Numbered from the stretch's first letter, positions 9,126 through 17,721 are shown. The stretch: 64,000 bases of DNA from JAAXIE01 sp965263155 (GCA_965263155.1 OZ253586.1:3162001-3226000), one strand, 5' to 3'. Numbers and translations: made by a program. Notes: a model not told the origin generated them from the letters alone.

Positions 9126-9238
9126 GGTGAGGCAATTCACGGCACTCCAAGCCTGCCACATGCAACAATCGAAAGGCCATGACCCCACGATCTCCTCTGT
9201 CGACAATTACTCACATTAGTTCTAATATATCCTGTGTG

Positions 9239-9282
9239 CGCCGGGGACTGACCCCTACAGGTCTCCCCGGCGTTTCTTTTTT
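9239..9282 (+). terminator. Intrinsic terminator hairpin with U-tract
   Basis: CGCCGGGGA (9239-9247) and TCCCCGGCG (9264-9272) form a perfect 9-bp stem, followed directly by TTTCTTTTTT (9273-9282). It reads left to right, yet no plus-strand gene ends nearby. A promoter-like pair lies just upstream: TCGACA (9200-9205), a 17-base spacer and TAATAT (9223-9228). The unit could therefore be a very short transcript or an attenuator-like leader. Confidence 0.6.
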
Positions 9283-9678
9283 GCAACCCATTCTTCTTCG
9301 CCACAATCTTCTCGGCCATTCTTCCTGGGAGGTATCATCTGTGAAAAACCGGCCGGACCAGCCCCAAGCCCCCCCACAGTGCGCCACTACATTGTCGAGT
9401 TCCATCCTCAGCTACGAGCCCCAAGCTGGACCCGCAACCTCACTCGACAAACTCTACACACCACAGATACGAAAAAACACTTCCAGCTACGACCAGTGTC
9501 GAGTAGAGCGAACCCCCAAGTTCCTCACAACCCACCAGTGGGGTGCCACCGTATCCGATGCCGCCCGCTTCGCGGGCGTCGCTGCTGTAGACCCCATGCC
9601 AACAGTCCCGCCCTCATCAGCCTCGTGTGAAGTAGTCGAAGTTGACCCCGCACCCCACTGATCCTATGATGTTGGGCC
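9283..9678. other. Non-coding stretch before tsaD with inverted repeats
   Basis: No convincing gene. It holds a 9-base inverted repeat TTGTCGAGT/ACTCGACAA (9392-9400 and 9442-9450), with a related copy of the TGTCGAGT sequence near 9498, and a 7-bp hairpin at 9562-9578 (CGCCCGC, loop TTC, GCGGGCG). Open frames across it have odd composition. A structured RNA is possible, but I could not match tmRNA, RNase P or SRP signatures on either strand. Confidence 0.4.
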
Positions 9679-10725
9679 GTGAGTACTCTGGTGTTGGGCA
9701 TCGAGACCTCCTGCGACGAAACGGCGGCCGCCGTCATCGAGGACGGCCGCCTGCTGCGCTCCAACGTAATTGCCTCCCAAGTGGACATTCACGCCCGCTA
9801 CGGCGGTGTCGTGCCGGAAGTGGCCTCAAGGCAGCATGTCCTAGCCTTAGTCCCCACTATCCAGCGCGCCCTCGACGATGCTGGCGTCTCCATGTCCGAC
9901 CTCGACGCCGTAGCCGTGACCCACGGCCCAGGCTTGGCAGGAGCACTGCTGGTGGGGCTGAACGGTGCTAAGGCCCTCGCCCTGGCTCAAGGACTTCCCT
10001 TGGTAGGGGTCAACCACCTAGAGGCCCATGTATACGCAGCTTGGCTGAAGCAGCCCGAAGAGCAGTCGTCGGATCCCGCCTCCGGCGTCGGCTTCCCTCT
10101 GTTGTGCCTTATCGCATCCGGCGGCCACACCGACTTGGTGCTCATGGAGGGGCATGGCCTCTATCGCCTGCTGGGGCGCACCCGGGACGACGCTTCCGGT
10201 GAGGCTTTCGACAAGGCGGCCCGCATCCTTGGCTTGGGCTTCCCAGGCGGGCCGGAAATACAGCGAGTGGCCGAGGGAGCCAAGGGCGAGGAGCGCCTGC
10301 CCCGCGCTTGGCTGCGCGACACCTACGATTTCAGCTTCAGCGGCCTGAAGACGGCCTTGCTGCACCGCGCCCAAGAGTTGGGCGTCTATCCGCCCAGCGA
10401 GGACGGTCAGCCCCCATCTGCCCACTTGGTCACCGAGATGGCAGCCGCCTTCCAAGACTCGGTGGTGGATGTGGTGGTCACCAAGGCCATAGACGCCGCC
10501 CGCGAGCATAAGGCCAAGGGCATCGTGCTGGGTGGAGGGGTGACAGCCAACAGCCTGTTGCGCCTGCGGTTCCAGCAACGCTCGCCCCTGCCTTTGTTCA
10601 TCCCGCGTCCCGTCCTGTGCACCGACAACGGGGCCATGATCGGGGCCTGTGGTTACCACCTGCTGGCCCGTGGGGTGCGTCACTCCCTAGACTTGGACAT
10701 CGACCCCGCCCTGAGCTTGGGCTAG
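9679..10725 (+). CDS. tsaD: tRNA N6-adenosine threonylcarbamoyltransferase
   Basis: Transfers threonylcarbamoyl to A37 of ANN-decoding tRNAs within the TsaBDE complex. 348 residues from GTG 9679. It opens with the ASKHA-fold GIETSCDETAAAV motif, and the metal-binding HLEAH has His113 and His117. SGGHTDLV, GEAFDKAARILGL, DFSFSGLKTA and the late CTDNGAMI ATP-site motif are all present. It is convergent with the membrane-protein gene that follows; tsaB and tsaE are not in the window. Confidence 0.96.
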   Translation: MSTLVLGIETSCDETAAAVIEDGRLLRSNVIASQVDIHARYGGVVPEVASRQHVLALVPTIQRALDDAGVSMSDLDAVAVTHGPGLAGALLVGLNGAKALALAQGLPLVGVNHLEAHVYAAWLKQPEEQSSDPASGVGFPLLCLIASGGHTDLVLMEGHGLYRLLGRTRDDASGEAFDKAARILGLGFPGGPEIQRVAEGAKGEERLPRAWLRDTYDFSFSGLKTALLHRAQELGVYPPSEDGQPPSAHLVTEMAAAFQDSVVDVVVTKAIDAAREHKAKGIVLGGGVTANSLLRLRFQQRSPLPLFIPRPVLCTDNGAMIGACGYHLLARGVRHSLDLDIDPALSLG

Positions 10726-10738
10726 CGCCTCCAAACAG

Positions 10739-11362
10739 TCAGCGGACCCAAGGGGTGTAGGGCCAGTCATCCTCGGCGTCCTCCCCCGACATCAAGGCCT
10801 GTCCATGCTTCAGTTGTTGCTGCTTCAGATGGAAGAAGCAGGCCACCACCAAGGCAGCATCGTCGGAGGCATCGTCGCCGTGGTACTCGAAGCTCAGCTG
10901 CCACGGGCCGCTGTGGGCCGCCATGAAGCTGATGGCTCCTTGCCGCTCCCACAGGATGAATCGGGCAACTAATAGCCCACCGGCAAGAGACACCACCCCG
11001 CCTATGATTGCAGGTATGAGCGCCGAGCCGGTGGTCACCACGAAGAGGCCGACGAACAGGTAGACAGCCACCCCCAGCAGCACGAGGGCCAACCCACGCA
11101 GAAGTTGGGGCAAGCGACGCGCTCGCAGGTCCACTGCCGCGGCATGCAGGTCTTCCAAGCCTATCAGGAGACCTTGGCCGTAGTCTCTGCCATGAGTAAA
11201 GGCCATCAGCCTCTGGGTAGTAAGCACCAGCAAAGGGCCTCTTTCCGGGGTGCTCTCCATCAGACCGCGGTGGGTGTCGAAGCGCTGCTGCACCTGCTCT
11301 CCTTGCAGCAGAGGGACCTTGCGCACGTAGAGGGGAGCGAGGTCCTCCTCAGGTGAGGCCAT
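10739..11362 (-). CDS. Putative membrane protein with two central transmembrane helices
   Basis: 207 residues. The N-terminal 60-70 residues resemble bacterial PH-like domains that begin with LLVLTTQRLMAF-type strands. Two hydrophobic helices follow (roughly residues 90-112 and 116-138), then a soluble C-terminal part of about 65 residues ending in an acidic segment. There is no signal peptide. It lies 10 bases downstream of the DUF2851 gene on the same strand and may share its transcript. Function unknown; a membrane-anchored sensor or scaffold is a guess. Confidence 0.6.
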   Translation of the reverse strand: MASPEEDLAPLYVRKVPLLQGEQVQQRFDTHRGLMESTPERGPLLVLTTQRLMAFTHGRDYGQGLLIGLEDLHAAAVDLRARRLPQLLRGLALVLLGVAVYLFVGLFVVTTGSALIPAIIGGVVSLAGGLLVARFILWERQGAISFMAAHSGPWQLSFEYHGDDASDDAALVVACFFHLKQQQLKHGQALMSGEDAEDDWPYTPWVR

Positions 11363-11372
11363 GGGTCACCAG

Positions 11373-12641
11373 CTAACCTTGTGGCCTGAAGTCGGACCTA
11401 GCCAAAAGGCGTTGCAAGTGCAGCAACCCTTGCTGGCGGCGAGCGCTATTGACCGTGGGGCGCCATTGGGTGGGTATCAGCAGGTCCACCATCTCCCGAT
11501 GGATTTCATTGCTGGGAGTCTTGGGCAACCTATGGTATAGGCCGGTAGACGCCTCCGCAAGGGCCGGATCAGGCAGGAGGCCACTCCAAGCCGCGCCGAA
11601 GGGCAGCACGGCGTTCACGGCCAGTTCCCGCGCCCGGTCCGGGCCGATCAGGGCGCGCCCATCCTCCTGCACCGCCAGCCCCCGTTGCACCGAGGACGCC
11701 CCCTCCCCATGGATGCAATGGGTGATGCGGTGTGCCATGCTTTCCGCCAACCCGTCCTCCAAGTAGAGGTCCAACAACCTCGCCGCGCCTTTGATCCGCT
11801 GCCTCGGGTGGTTGACCGGGCGCACACGGAAGAGGTTCCAATGCAGTGGAGGCAGCGTATCGCCATGCCACAACGCTTCATCGCCTCCAATGGGCGTCCC
11901 CAGCCCTGCCGCCTCCAGCAGCCAGCGCTCAATGGCGTGAGGCCTCTCTTCCGCAGGCAACGCCAGCGTCCGTGCCTTTAGGGCGGCGATGGGCACACGA
12001 TAGGCCAGCTCGCAGAAGGGAGAGCGGTTCTGACTGTAGCCCAAGCCCTCCATGATGGCGGTATACAGCACCTGCTCCGGCTCTTCTTCCGCCAGTTGGC
12101 GGCGGAAGGTTTCGACCTTCTCCCCGAAGCGGGCATCCCCGGCCCTATCCAGCAGCGCCGCCAGCTCCTCTTGGGTGGAGGGCTGGGGGTAACCGCACCT
12201 CGCCAGCAGCCGCCAAAGGTAAGGCGGGGGCCGGCCCGTGGGCAAGGCTTCCAGTAAGGGTTTGGCCGAAAGCACGGGCACATTTGCCCCGTTGGCCAAG
12301 GGAGTGGGAGCGTCCTCAGTGGAGTAGACCACATGCAGGGCTACCGAGTTGTAACGGTGGTCGCGGTGATGGCCGTGGGCCCGCCAATCGCCCTGCTTCA
12401 GGTGCAGTTCAACGTCGCCACGGGTCAACCCTTCGCCCTCGATGTAAATCAGGGCATCACGGAAGTCGGGCCCAGCAGAGGTGCCGGGACGCCCAGGGTA
12501 GATGATCCGGAGCTTGCCCCCATGCTGCGCCCGCAGCAACCCTGCCCGGACCGCACGTTCCCGCCACAGTCGCGACAAGGCCTGCTCCGAGAAACCGGCC
12601 AGCTCCGGGGGACGCTTCGGCTTCTTATTCCCTTTCTCCAC
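11373..12641 (-). CDS. DUF2851 family protein
   Basis: About 420 residues. The N-terminal half matches DUF2851: LSRLWRERAVRAGLL, IIYPGRPGTSAGPDF, GDVELHLKQGDW and YNSVALHVVYS. The family is common in Bacteroidota and Chloroflexota and has no established biochemical role. The frame is open from GTG 12656, but a TATAAT box at 12648-12653 overlaps that codon, so the more likely start is GTG 12641, exactly where transcription should begin (leaderless). The upstream gene encodes an XRE repressor, and a perfect palindrome covers the promoter, so repression by that protein is likely. Confidence 0.8.
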   Translation of the reverse strand: MEKGNKKPKRPPELAGFSEQALSRLWRERAVRAGLLRAQHGGKLRIIYPGRPGTSAGPDFRDALIYIEGEGLTRGDVELHLKQGDWRAHGHHRDHRYNSVALHVVYSTEDAPTPLANGANVPVLSAKPLLEALPTGRPPPYLWRLLARCGYPQPSTQEELAALLDRAGDARFGEKVETFRRQLAEEEPEQVLYTAIMEGLGYSQNRSPFCELAYRVPIAALKARTLALPAEERPHAIERWLLEAAGLGTPIGGDEALWHGDTLPPLHWNLFRVRPVNHPRQRIKGAARLLDLYLEDGLAESMAHRITHCIHGEGASSVQRGLAVQEDGRALIGPDRARELAVNAVLPFGAAWSGLLPDPALAEASTGLYHRLPKTPSNEIHREMVDLLIPTQWRPTVNSARRQQGLLHLQRLLARSDFRPQG

Positions 12642-12647
12642 ACCAAC

Positions 12648-12675
12648 ATTATACACGGTAGCGTGTATAATTCAA
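12648..12675 (-). promoter_or_regulatory. Promoter with overlapping 9+4+9 palindromic operator
   Basis: Read on the minus strand: TTGAAT (-35), a 16-base spacer, TATAAT (-10, 12653-12648), with the expected start point at the GTG of the DUF2851 gene 7 bases on. TTATACACG (12649-12657) and CGTGTATAA (12662-12670) form a perfect inverted repeat separated by GTAG, filling the spacer and most of the -10 box. The palindrome also creates a TATAAT on the plus strand (12666-12671). A dimeric HTH repressor, plausibly the adjacent XRE protein, would block RNA polymerase here. Confidence 0.65.
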
Positions 12676-12712
12676 GCCAGTAACCAAGCCTGTTGGCGAC
12701 AAGTCCCCGGGA

Positions 12713-12994
12713 TCAAGCGTCTTCCGACTGCCCGCTGTGCTGCGGAATGCCCTGCTCTGGGTCGCCCTGCTCCGGACCAGTCGAGTAACTGAAGCCCGCC
12801 CGCTCCGCGATGATGTGCAGCAGGGTGCTGGAAGAGCCTCGAGGACGGTACATTCCCGTCTCCCATTCGCTGATGGTCTGCTGGCGCACACCCATCTGGC
12901 GGGCCATCTCGCCTTGGGTATACCCCAAGTAGCCTCGTAGCGCGCGCACCTGCTCCTGACCCCAGCCCTCGCGCTGCTCTTCTTCTTTAGCCAT
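12713..12994 (-). CDS. XRE-family helix-turn-helix regulator
   Basis: 93 residues. A single HTH_3/XRE domain covers roughly residues 15-65 (YTQGEMARQMGVRQQTISEW gives helices 2 and 3), followed by a Gln/Gly/Pro-rich tail. It lies 43 bases upstream of the palindrome controlling the DUF2851 gene and on the same strand. Small XRE proteins beside DUF2851 or restriction genes usually act as repressors; that this one binds the neighbouring palindrome is inference. No toxin-like partner is adjacent. Confidence 0.88.
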   Translation of the reverse strand: MAKEEEQREGWGQEQVRALRGYLGYTQGEMARQMGVRQQTISEWETGMYRPRGSSSTLLHIIAERAGFSYSTGPEQGDPEQGIPQHSGQSEDA

Positions 12995-13020
12995 TGAACA
13001 GGGCGCCAGCCATGCTGGGG

Positions 13021-13842
13021 CTATTCGCCCTCATCCTCGTCGTCAAAGCTTTGACCTACAGAGGCCTGCACCTCGCCGTCGACGGTGCTGTCAAACGCAT
13101 CACCCCACTCCGAGGGCATGTCGTCATCTTCCACGTCCGGCTCCAAGTCCAGCCGGGCGTAGGCTTGGGGCAGCTGGGCGGAGGGGTACTCCACCCCCCT
13201 CTTGGAGGGGAAGGAGGCGGTGCCCAACAGGCTGGGGTGGGTGTACACCTCGCGCAGGGCCACGGATATTCGCGGGTGTTGCACGCTGACCACGGCCCCG
13301 GAATATCGGTTGCCCTGCCGGATGAGCCTCAGCAGGCGGTTGCCCAGCTTGGGCTCCACTTCACCCAGAAGCTGCCCTTGTGGAGCATGCACCGCCAGCC
13401 GGTTCTCTCCTGCCTTCAGGTCAACCAAGTCGCCCGGGGCTACCTTCGCCAGCACCGGAACCCCTGCCGGTTTGTGCAAAACCGTGACGCTCGACTTCCC
13501 GCTATCCTCAATGAACAGGTTGGGCATCACACGACTGGAAGGAGGAGGAGGCGACGCCTCGTCCTCTCCGTCATGGGGCAGGTTCTCCAACCGGTACAGG
13601 TTCTTCTTGGCAATGGTATTGTGGGGGGCAACGGCTACTGCCGCGCCAAAGGCACCCCTAGCCATGGAGTACCGCCTCAGTTCCAAGTAGGCCTTGCCCA
13701 GCCGGTTCAAGCTCTCCACGTCTTCGGGGAACAGTTCCAGAAGCTCCTTATTCAGCGTTGCCGCTTCCTCCCATCTCCCTTCCAATGCTAGGGCCACTGC
13801 CTTGCCGGTCTTCTCTCGCTTTACTCTGCTGTCAACTTCCAT
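13021..13842 (-). CDS. TPR-repeat protein with C-terminal beta-rich domain
   Basis: 273 residues. One or two TPR units occupy about residues 12-85 (ALEGRWEEAATLNKELLELF, then a second helix pair around YLELRRYSMARGAF). A Pro-rich linker leads into a domain of about 90 residues (VPVLAKVAPGDLVDLKAGEN, then GNRLLRLIRQGNRYSGAVVS) reminiscent of HIRAN-like or small beta-barrel folds, and the end is very acidic. No signal peptide. Probably a cytoplasmic adaptor; the function is not recognised. Confidence 0.7.
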   Translation of the reverse strand: MEVDSRVKREKTGKAVALALEGRWEEAATLNKELLELFPEDVESLNRLGKAYLELRRYSMARGAFGAAVAVAPHNTIAKKNLYRLENLPHDGEDEASPPPPSSRVMPNLFIEDSGKSSVTVLHKPAGVPVLAKVAPGDLVDLKAGENRLAVHAPQGQLLGEVEPKLGNRLLRLIRQGNRYSGAVVSVQHPRISVALREVYTHPSLLGTASFPSKRGVEYPSAQLPQAYARLDLEPDVEDDDMPSEWGDAFDSTVDGEVQASVGQSFDDEDEGE

Positions 13843-14043
13843 GGTATCGCCTTGTCTGACTCCCTTTTTTTGAAGAGTGCTCCGTAGTTCGGGGCTATAT
13901 CTCAGTTATACCAAAAGTTGCCCTGTGGTCAAGACCACACTCGGGCCATTACTGGGGGATTTTTCACAGTCCGCCTGCGTAGAAGCAATCACCAGACCCG
14001 TCTTCGGGCATGTTCCAAGGCCGCTTCACGGGTACCGGTAGCG

Positions 14044-14838
14044 TCACGGCCGGTAGTGTCCCCAGAGGTAGTGCCATCGGACCCGCAGGATATCCCGCGC
14101 CATGCGCACAGCGTCGCGCACAAGGCGCACTTTGCTCTCGGGCGAATGATGCCACTCGATGGGCACCTCGATTGCCCTAAGCCCCAGCTTTCGAGCGAGG
14201 TAGAGCAGTTCCACGTCGAAAGCGAAGCCGTCCAGCTTCTGCAGCGAGAAGAGGCGATGGGCCGCCTCCCCACGGAAGCACTTGAAGCCACACTGGGTAT
14301 CAGCGACGCCACAAGGGGCCAAGACCCCCACCAGCAGGCTGAACACTCTGGCGGTGACCTTACGCCGGGCTGGCTCGCCGATGCGGCGCGCACCCTGGAT
14401 GGTGCGCGAGCCTGCGGCCACGTCGTACTCGCTGGCCACCGGTGGCAGGAACCGCCCCAGCTGGTCGATGGACATGGAGAGGTCGGCGTCGCACATGAAG
14501 CGAAACTCCCCGTCGGCCTGTAGCATTCCTTGACGCACGGCCCATCCCTTGCCCCCGTGGGCCAGCCTCAGGTAGCGCAGACGGCCTTCTTCTCGCCTCT
14601 CGGCGACTTCGGCCACTAGGTGAGGGGTGCTGTCCGTGCTGCCGTCGTCGGCCAGCACTACCTCCCATGTGTAAGACTGCTGTCCCAAGTAGTCCAGCAC
14701 TTGCTCCAAGGTGCCGACGATGCGGGACTCCTCGTTGAAGGCGGGGACCACCACTGACAGGAATGGAGTGGGCAGGAAGGGGGTAGGCGAGAACAAGGGT
14801 GCGGACAACGAGGGGTTACTCTTCCTGGGCGAGGCCAA
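14044..14838 (-). CDS. Glycosyltransferase family 2 (dolichyl-phosphate glucosyltransferase-like)
   Basis: 264 residues with a GT-A fold. The core starts at LSVVVPAFNEESRI, with the nucleotide-sugar motifs DDGSTD and CDADLS and, later, DTQCGFKCFRGEAA, typical of ALG5-like polyprenyl-phosphate glycosyltransferases. There are no C-terminal membrane helices. Such enzymes load sugars on lipid carriers for envelope glycans. ATG 14838 overlaps the end of lysC by 23 bases; the first 25 residues are Ser/Pro-rich and outside the domain, so a later start is possible. Confidence 0.88.
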   Translation of the reverse strand: MASPRKSNPSLSAPLFSPTPFLPTPFLSVVVPAFNEESRIVGTLEQVLDYLGQQSYTWEVVLADDGSTDSTPHLVAEVAERREEGRLRYLRLAHGGKGWAVRQGMLQADGEFRFMCDADLSMSIDQLGRFLPPVASEYDVAAGSRTIQGARRIGEPARRKVTARVFSLLVGVLAPCGVADTQCGFKCFRGEAAHRLFSLQKLDGFAFDVELLYLARKLGLRAIEVPIEWHHSPESKVRLVRDAVRMARDILRVRWHYLWGHYRP

Positions 14839-16033
14839 AAGCTCGATGGAGGCTCTGCACCGAGCGTTCCACCGCCGATTCGTGCACGATACAGGTGATG
14901 CGTATTTCGGAGGTGGTGATCATGTCGATGTTGACTCCAGCATCGGAGAGGGCGCGAAACATACGGGCGGCGTAGCCGGGGGCATTCCGCATTCCATCAC
15001 CCACAATGCTTACCTTGGCCAATGAGTCCTCTGTGGCGAGGCTGGCCTCGAGTGGGGCCACCGTCCTCTCCACCAGCTGAGTGGCCCGGGCCAAGTCGCC
15101 ACTTTCCACGGTAAAGCTGATGTCGCTGATTTGCTCTACCCCCGTATTCTGCACGATGGTGTCGACACTGATGCCCTCGGCTGCCAACGGCTCGAACAGG
15201 GCGGCCGCCACGCCGGGCTGGTCCCGCACTCCGCGCACGGTAACCTTGGCCACGCCCCGCTCGTAGGCGATGCCGGTGACTTTTATGCGGTGCTCCATTG
15301 CTGCTGCTCCACCGTGAATCAGGGTGCCCGGCTCCTCGCTGAAGCTGGACGCCACGTAAACGGGCACATTGTACACCGACGCCAACTCAATGGATCGGGG
15401 ATGCATCTTGGCACCGTAGCTGGCCAGCTCCAGCATCTCGTCGTAGCTGATTTGCTCAAGCTTGCGGGCTTGGGGCACGATTCGAGGATCGGCGGTGTAA
15501 ATGCCTGCCACATCGGTGTACACCTCGCAGCGGCTCGCCCCCAAGGCGGCGGCCACGGCCACGGCTGTGGTGTCGGAACCGCCACGCCCCAAGGTGGTGA
15601 CGTCCATGCCGTCGGTGATGCCCTGAAAGCCAGCCACGATGACCAGCTTGCCCTCGTCCAGCTCCCTCTTCAGCCTATCCGCCTCCACACCGGCGATGTG
15701 GGCCCGGCCATAGGATGTGTCGGTGTGTATGCCTGCTTGGGCCCCGGTGAGGCTGATAGAGGCATAACCCAGACTGCGTAGGGCCATAGCCACAAGGGTG
15801 CATGAGACCACCTCGCCGGTGGAGAGGAGCAGGTCCAGCTCACGAGGGTCGGGTTGCTGCGTCACGCTATAAGCCAAGCTAATCAGGTCGTCAGTTGTGT
15901 CCCCCATGGCCGACACCACCACTACCACCTGCTTCCCCGAATCGCAGGCGGCGCCGATACGCCTCGCCACATGGAGAATACGCTCGGCATTGGCCACCGA
16001 GCTCCCGCCGTACTTCTGCACCACCAGCGTCAT
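14816..16033 (-). CDS. lysC: Aspartate kinase
   Basis: Phosphorylates aspartate, the entry to lysine, threonine and methionine synthesis. 405 residues. The kinase domain has VQKYGGSSVAN at the N-terminus and GRGGSDTTAVA in the middle. Two C-terminal ACT domains (from about residue 265; KVTVRGVRDQPGVAA and KVSIVGDGMRNAPG) bind the feedback amino acid. It sits 7 bases after the homoserine-kinase-like gene, consistent with an amino-acid operon. Confidence 0.95.
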   Translation of the reverse strand: MTLVVQKYGGSSVANAERILHVARRIGAACDSGKQVVVVVSAMGDTTDDLISLAYSVTQQPDPRELDLLLSTGEVVSCTLVAMALRSLGYASISLTGAQAGIHTDTSYGRAHIAGVEADRLKRELDEGKLVIVAGFQGITDGMDVTTLGRGGSDTTAVAVAAALGASRCEVYTDVAGIYTADPRIVPQARKLEQISYDEMLELASYGAKMHPRSIELASVYNVPVYVASSFSEEPGTLIHGGAAAMEHRIKVTGIAYERGVAKVTVRGVRDQPGVAAALFEPLAAEGISVDTIVQNTGVEQISDISFTVESGDLARATQLVERTVAPLEASLATEDSLAKVSIVGDGMRNAPGYAARMFRALSDAGVNIDMITTSEIRITCIVHESAVERSVQSLHRAFGLAQEE

Positions 16034-16040
16034 GGGTGCA

Positions 16041-16913
16041 TCAAATCACATGGGTCACATGGGCGCCACGGTTGGTGGGCTTGGCGATCTTGATAGCCCC
16101 CGGCAGCCTCGCCTGCCGGGCTGCCTCTGCCATCTCGTAGGCGATGGTCATTTCCTTGCCCCTAGTCAGAGCTGCCAAGACAAATCCATCATCGGCGGGA
16201 AGGGCCGCCAGAGCCCCGCCAATCATCGCCCCAGCGCAGATCAGTCGCTTGGGGGCGCAATGGGGGTAGAAGCTGCTAGGCTGCATCGCGTCTTCAGATT
16301 GCAAGTCTTCCAAACGCGAGGAGGCCATAGCGTTGGCCAGCATGGTTACACGCCATGCGTCAAGGCTGGACTGCCCCCGATCGCTCCTACTGGGAATAGC
16401 CTCCTCTGGGGGAATTTCTTCCATCAGGAACAGGACCAAGGTGAGCCCCAAAGGCAGGGCCACCGGCGCAGTAGCCGCCTGCTTCTCCCAAGCCGTCGCC
16501 ATCTGGAGGCCTCCTGATAGCGAGGCCGCCAGCCCCTCGACGCGCCCACCAAGTTCTCCACCCAGCGTCAGCAGGTCAGTTGGCCCCATGGACCTGCCAG
16601 CGAACTCATTGCCCGCCACCAGACCGGCGGCGATGGAAGTCTCGCGCCCGCCTACGGTACTGGCCGGTGAAGCGTCATTGCGCAGCAACACCTTCACCGA
16701 CGGCGGATTCACTCCGGCTGCCTGCCACAGGGCCTCCATAGCGCGCCGTGCCAGACCAGCTTGATAGGTCTCTGGCCCGGCAGTCCGCAGGCCATCGGCA
16801 GGCCACACCTCCGCGGTGCTCCAGCCGTCCAACGCCAGCCCCAAGCAGCTGCCCGCGGCCCCGAAAGCAGCTAGGGAGGCAGGAGTTCGCACGGTCACCA
16901 AGGGCGACGGCAT
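16041..16913 (-). CDS. Divergent homoserine-kinase-like GHMP protein
   Basis: 290 residues from ATG 16911-16913; the frame runs further upstream but would cross tRNA-Pro. The N-terminus (VTVRTPASLAAFG...CLGLALD) and IAAGLVAGNEFAGR align with homoserine kinase ThrB, and the position before lysC fits threonine synthesis. Key motifs are altered. The GHMP ATP loop (P-x3-GLGSSAA) is PASTVGGRETSIAA, the N-terminal ANLGPGFD is AAFGAAGSC, and the late SGSGPS motif is replaced around GALAALPADDG. It is either a pseudoenzyme, an enzyme with changed chemistry, or a gene in decay with an intact frame. I therefore give no gene symbol. Confidence 0.65.
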   Translation of the reverse strand: MPSPLVTVRTPASLAAFGAAGSCLGLALDGWSTAEVWPADGLRTAGPETYQAGLARRAMEALWQAAGVNPPSVKVLLRNDASPASTVGGRETSIAAGLVAGNEFAGRSMGPTDLLTLGGELGGRVEGLAASLSGGLQMATAWEKQAATAPVALPLGLTLVLFLMEEIPPEEAIPSRSDRGQSSLDAWRVTMLANAMASSRLEDLQSEDAMQPSSFYPHCAPKRLICAGAMIGGALAALPADDGFVLAALTRGKEMTIAYEMAEAARQARLPGAIKIAKPTNRGAHVTHVI

Positions 16914-16950
16914 ACACGGCACCGTCCAAGTAAGTGAGATTGGAAGATGG

Positions 16951-17023
16951 TCGGGGTGGTCGGATTTGAACCGACGGCCTCCACGTCCCGAACGTGGCGC
17001 GCTAACCCCTGCGCTACACCCCG
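16951..17023 (-). tRNA. tRNA-Pro (anticodon CGG)
   Basis: Full cloverleaf on the minus strand. The acceptor stem is CGGGGTG/CACCCCG, the anticodon stem-loop CCACG-TTCGGGA-CGTGG gives anticodon CGG, and the T-arm has GGTTCAAATCC. Discriminator A is followed by an encoded CCA (16948-16950). Confidence 0.97.
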
Positions 17024-17721
17024 ACTGCCTTTCATCATACCCGCCGTATGCGCCCACTACAACCGGCGACAGGTGGCCCCCCAGGGTCTTTCGATTGTTG
17101 CATATGGCATGGTTAAGGTGCTGTGAAGCACCCGCACCCCCCCGGACCGGGTCCAGGGCAGGGTCCAGCCCTCTCGCGAGTCCTTTGCTTCTTTCCCGGA
17201 GGTCCGCATTTTGTGCCATTTGTGGTGTTCCAATGCTAGTGTTTTGCATCTCTCGGTTTCTTCTAGTGCTATATCCGTTAGAAACTGGATGTACTTTATT
17301 GCACCGGGATTTGGGACGACGCAGCTACGCGTCAGCTTTGCTTTAGTCGAGGGGCTGACACACGATACACAACGTTTTGCGTTTTCGTAGCTGCAATGTG
17401 TCTCATTTGTCTCATTTGGGGTAGGTCCAGATACGAAATGACGAGATTTTTATGGGACACATCAGTCCCATTGAGAGGCCTCGCGGGTGGCGGCGCGGCG
17501 GCAACACTTGGGCTGCCGAACGGGGGTGTTCGTGCAAGGGATTCTCGGACAGCCGTTGTTGGCGTTGTTGGCGGCCCTGCTACGGGTGTTCTAGGTGATT
17601 GCGCTTTTGGAACCATATGTCGAGCCTAGAGGGGGAAGGGCAACGGCGTCAACGGGCTGATGTCAGTGCGCGAGGCACGGGGCCAGTGATAAGCGAAAGG
17701 CCCTGGGTCGCCCCTAGGATG
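17024..17721. other. 698-base intergenic region, no gene supported
   Basis: The composition is mixed and locally AT-rich. I see small hairpins at 17115-17132 (GGTGCT/AGCACC), near 17313 (GACGC/GCGTC) and 17452-17471 (ATGGGAC/GTCCCAT), and a tandem TCTCATTTG pair near 17401-17418. The sequence TTTCGTAGCTGCAA near 17383 recalls a motif in the duplicated repeat regions at 26.3 and 32.2 kb. Short open frames are Pro/Ala- or Arg-rich and look like chance coding. Confidence 0.4.

Noticed and set aside
9179..9661. 160-codon open frame before tsaD
   Set aside because: It crosses a strong terminator hairpin, has odd composition (Ser/Thr/Pro) and no homologous features.
9283..9678. Possible tmRNA, RNase P RNA or SRP RNA in the gap before tsaD
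   Set aside because: Neither strand shows a tag peptide with tRNA-like ends, the P4 signature of RNase P, or the SRP tetraloop core.
16914..17249. N-terminal extension of the homoserine-kinase-like frame
   Set aside because: It would run through tRNA-Pro and has no family similarity.
17332..17616. 94-codon minus-strand open frame in the intergenic region
   Set aside because: Pro/Ala-rich start, no ribosome-binding site and no recognisable domain; more likely chance.
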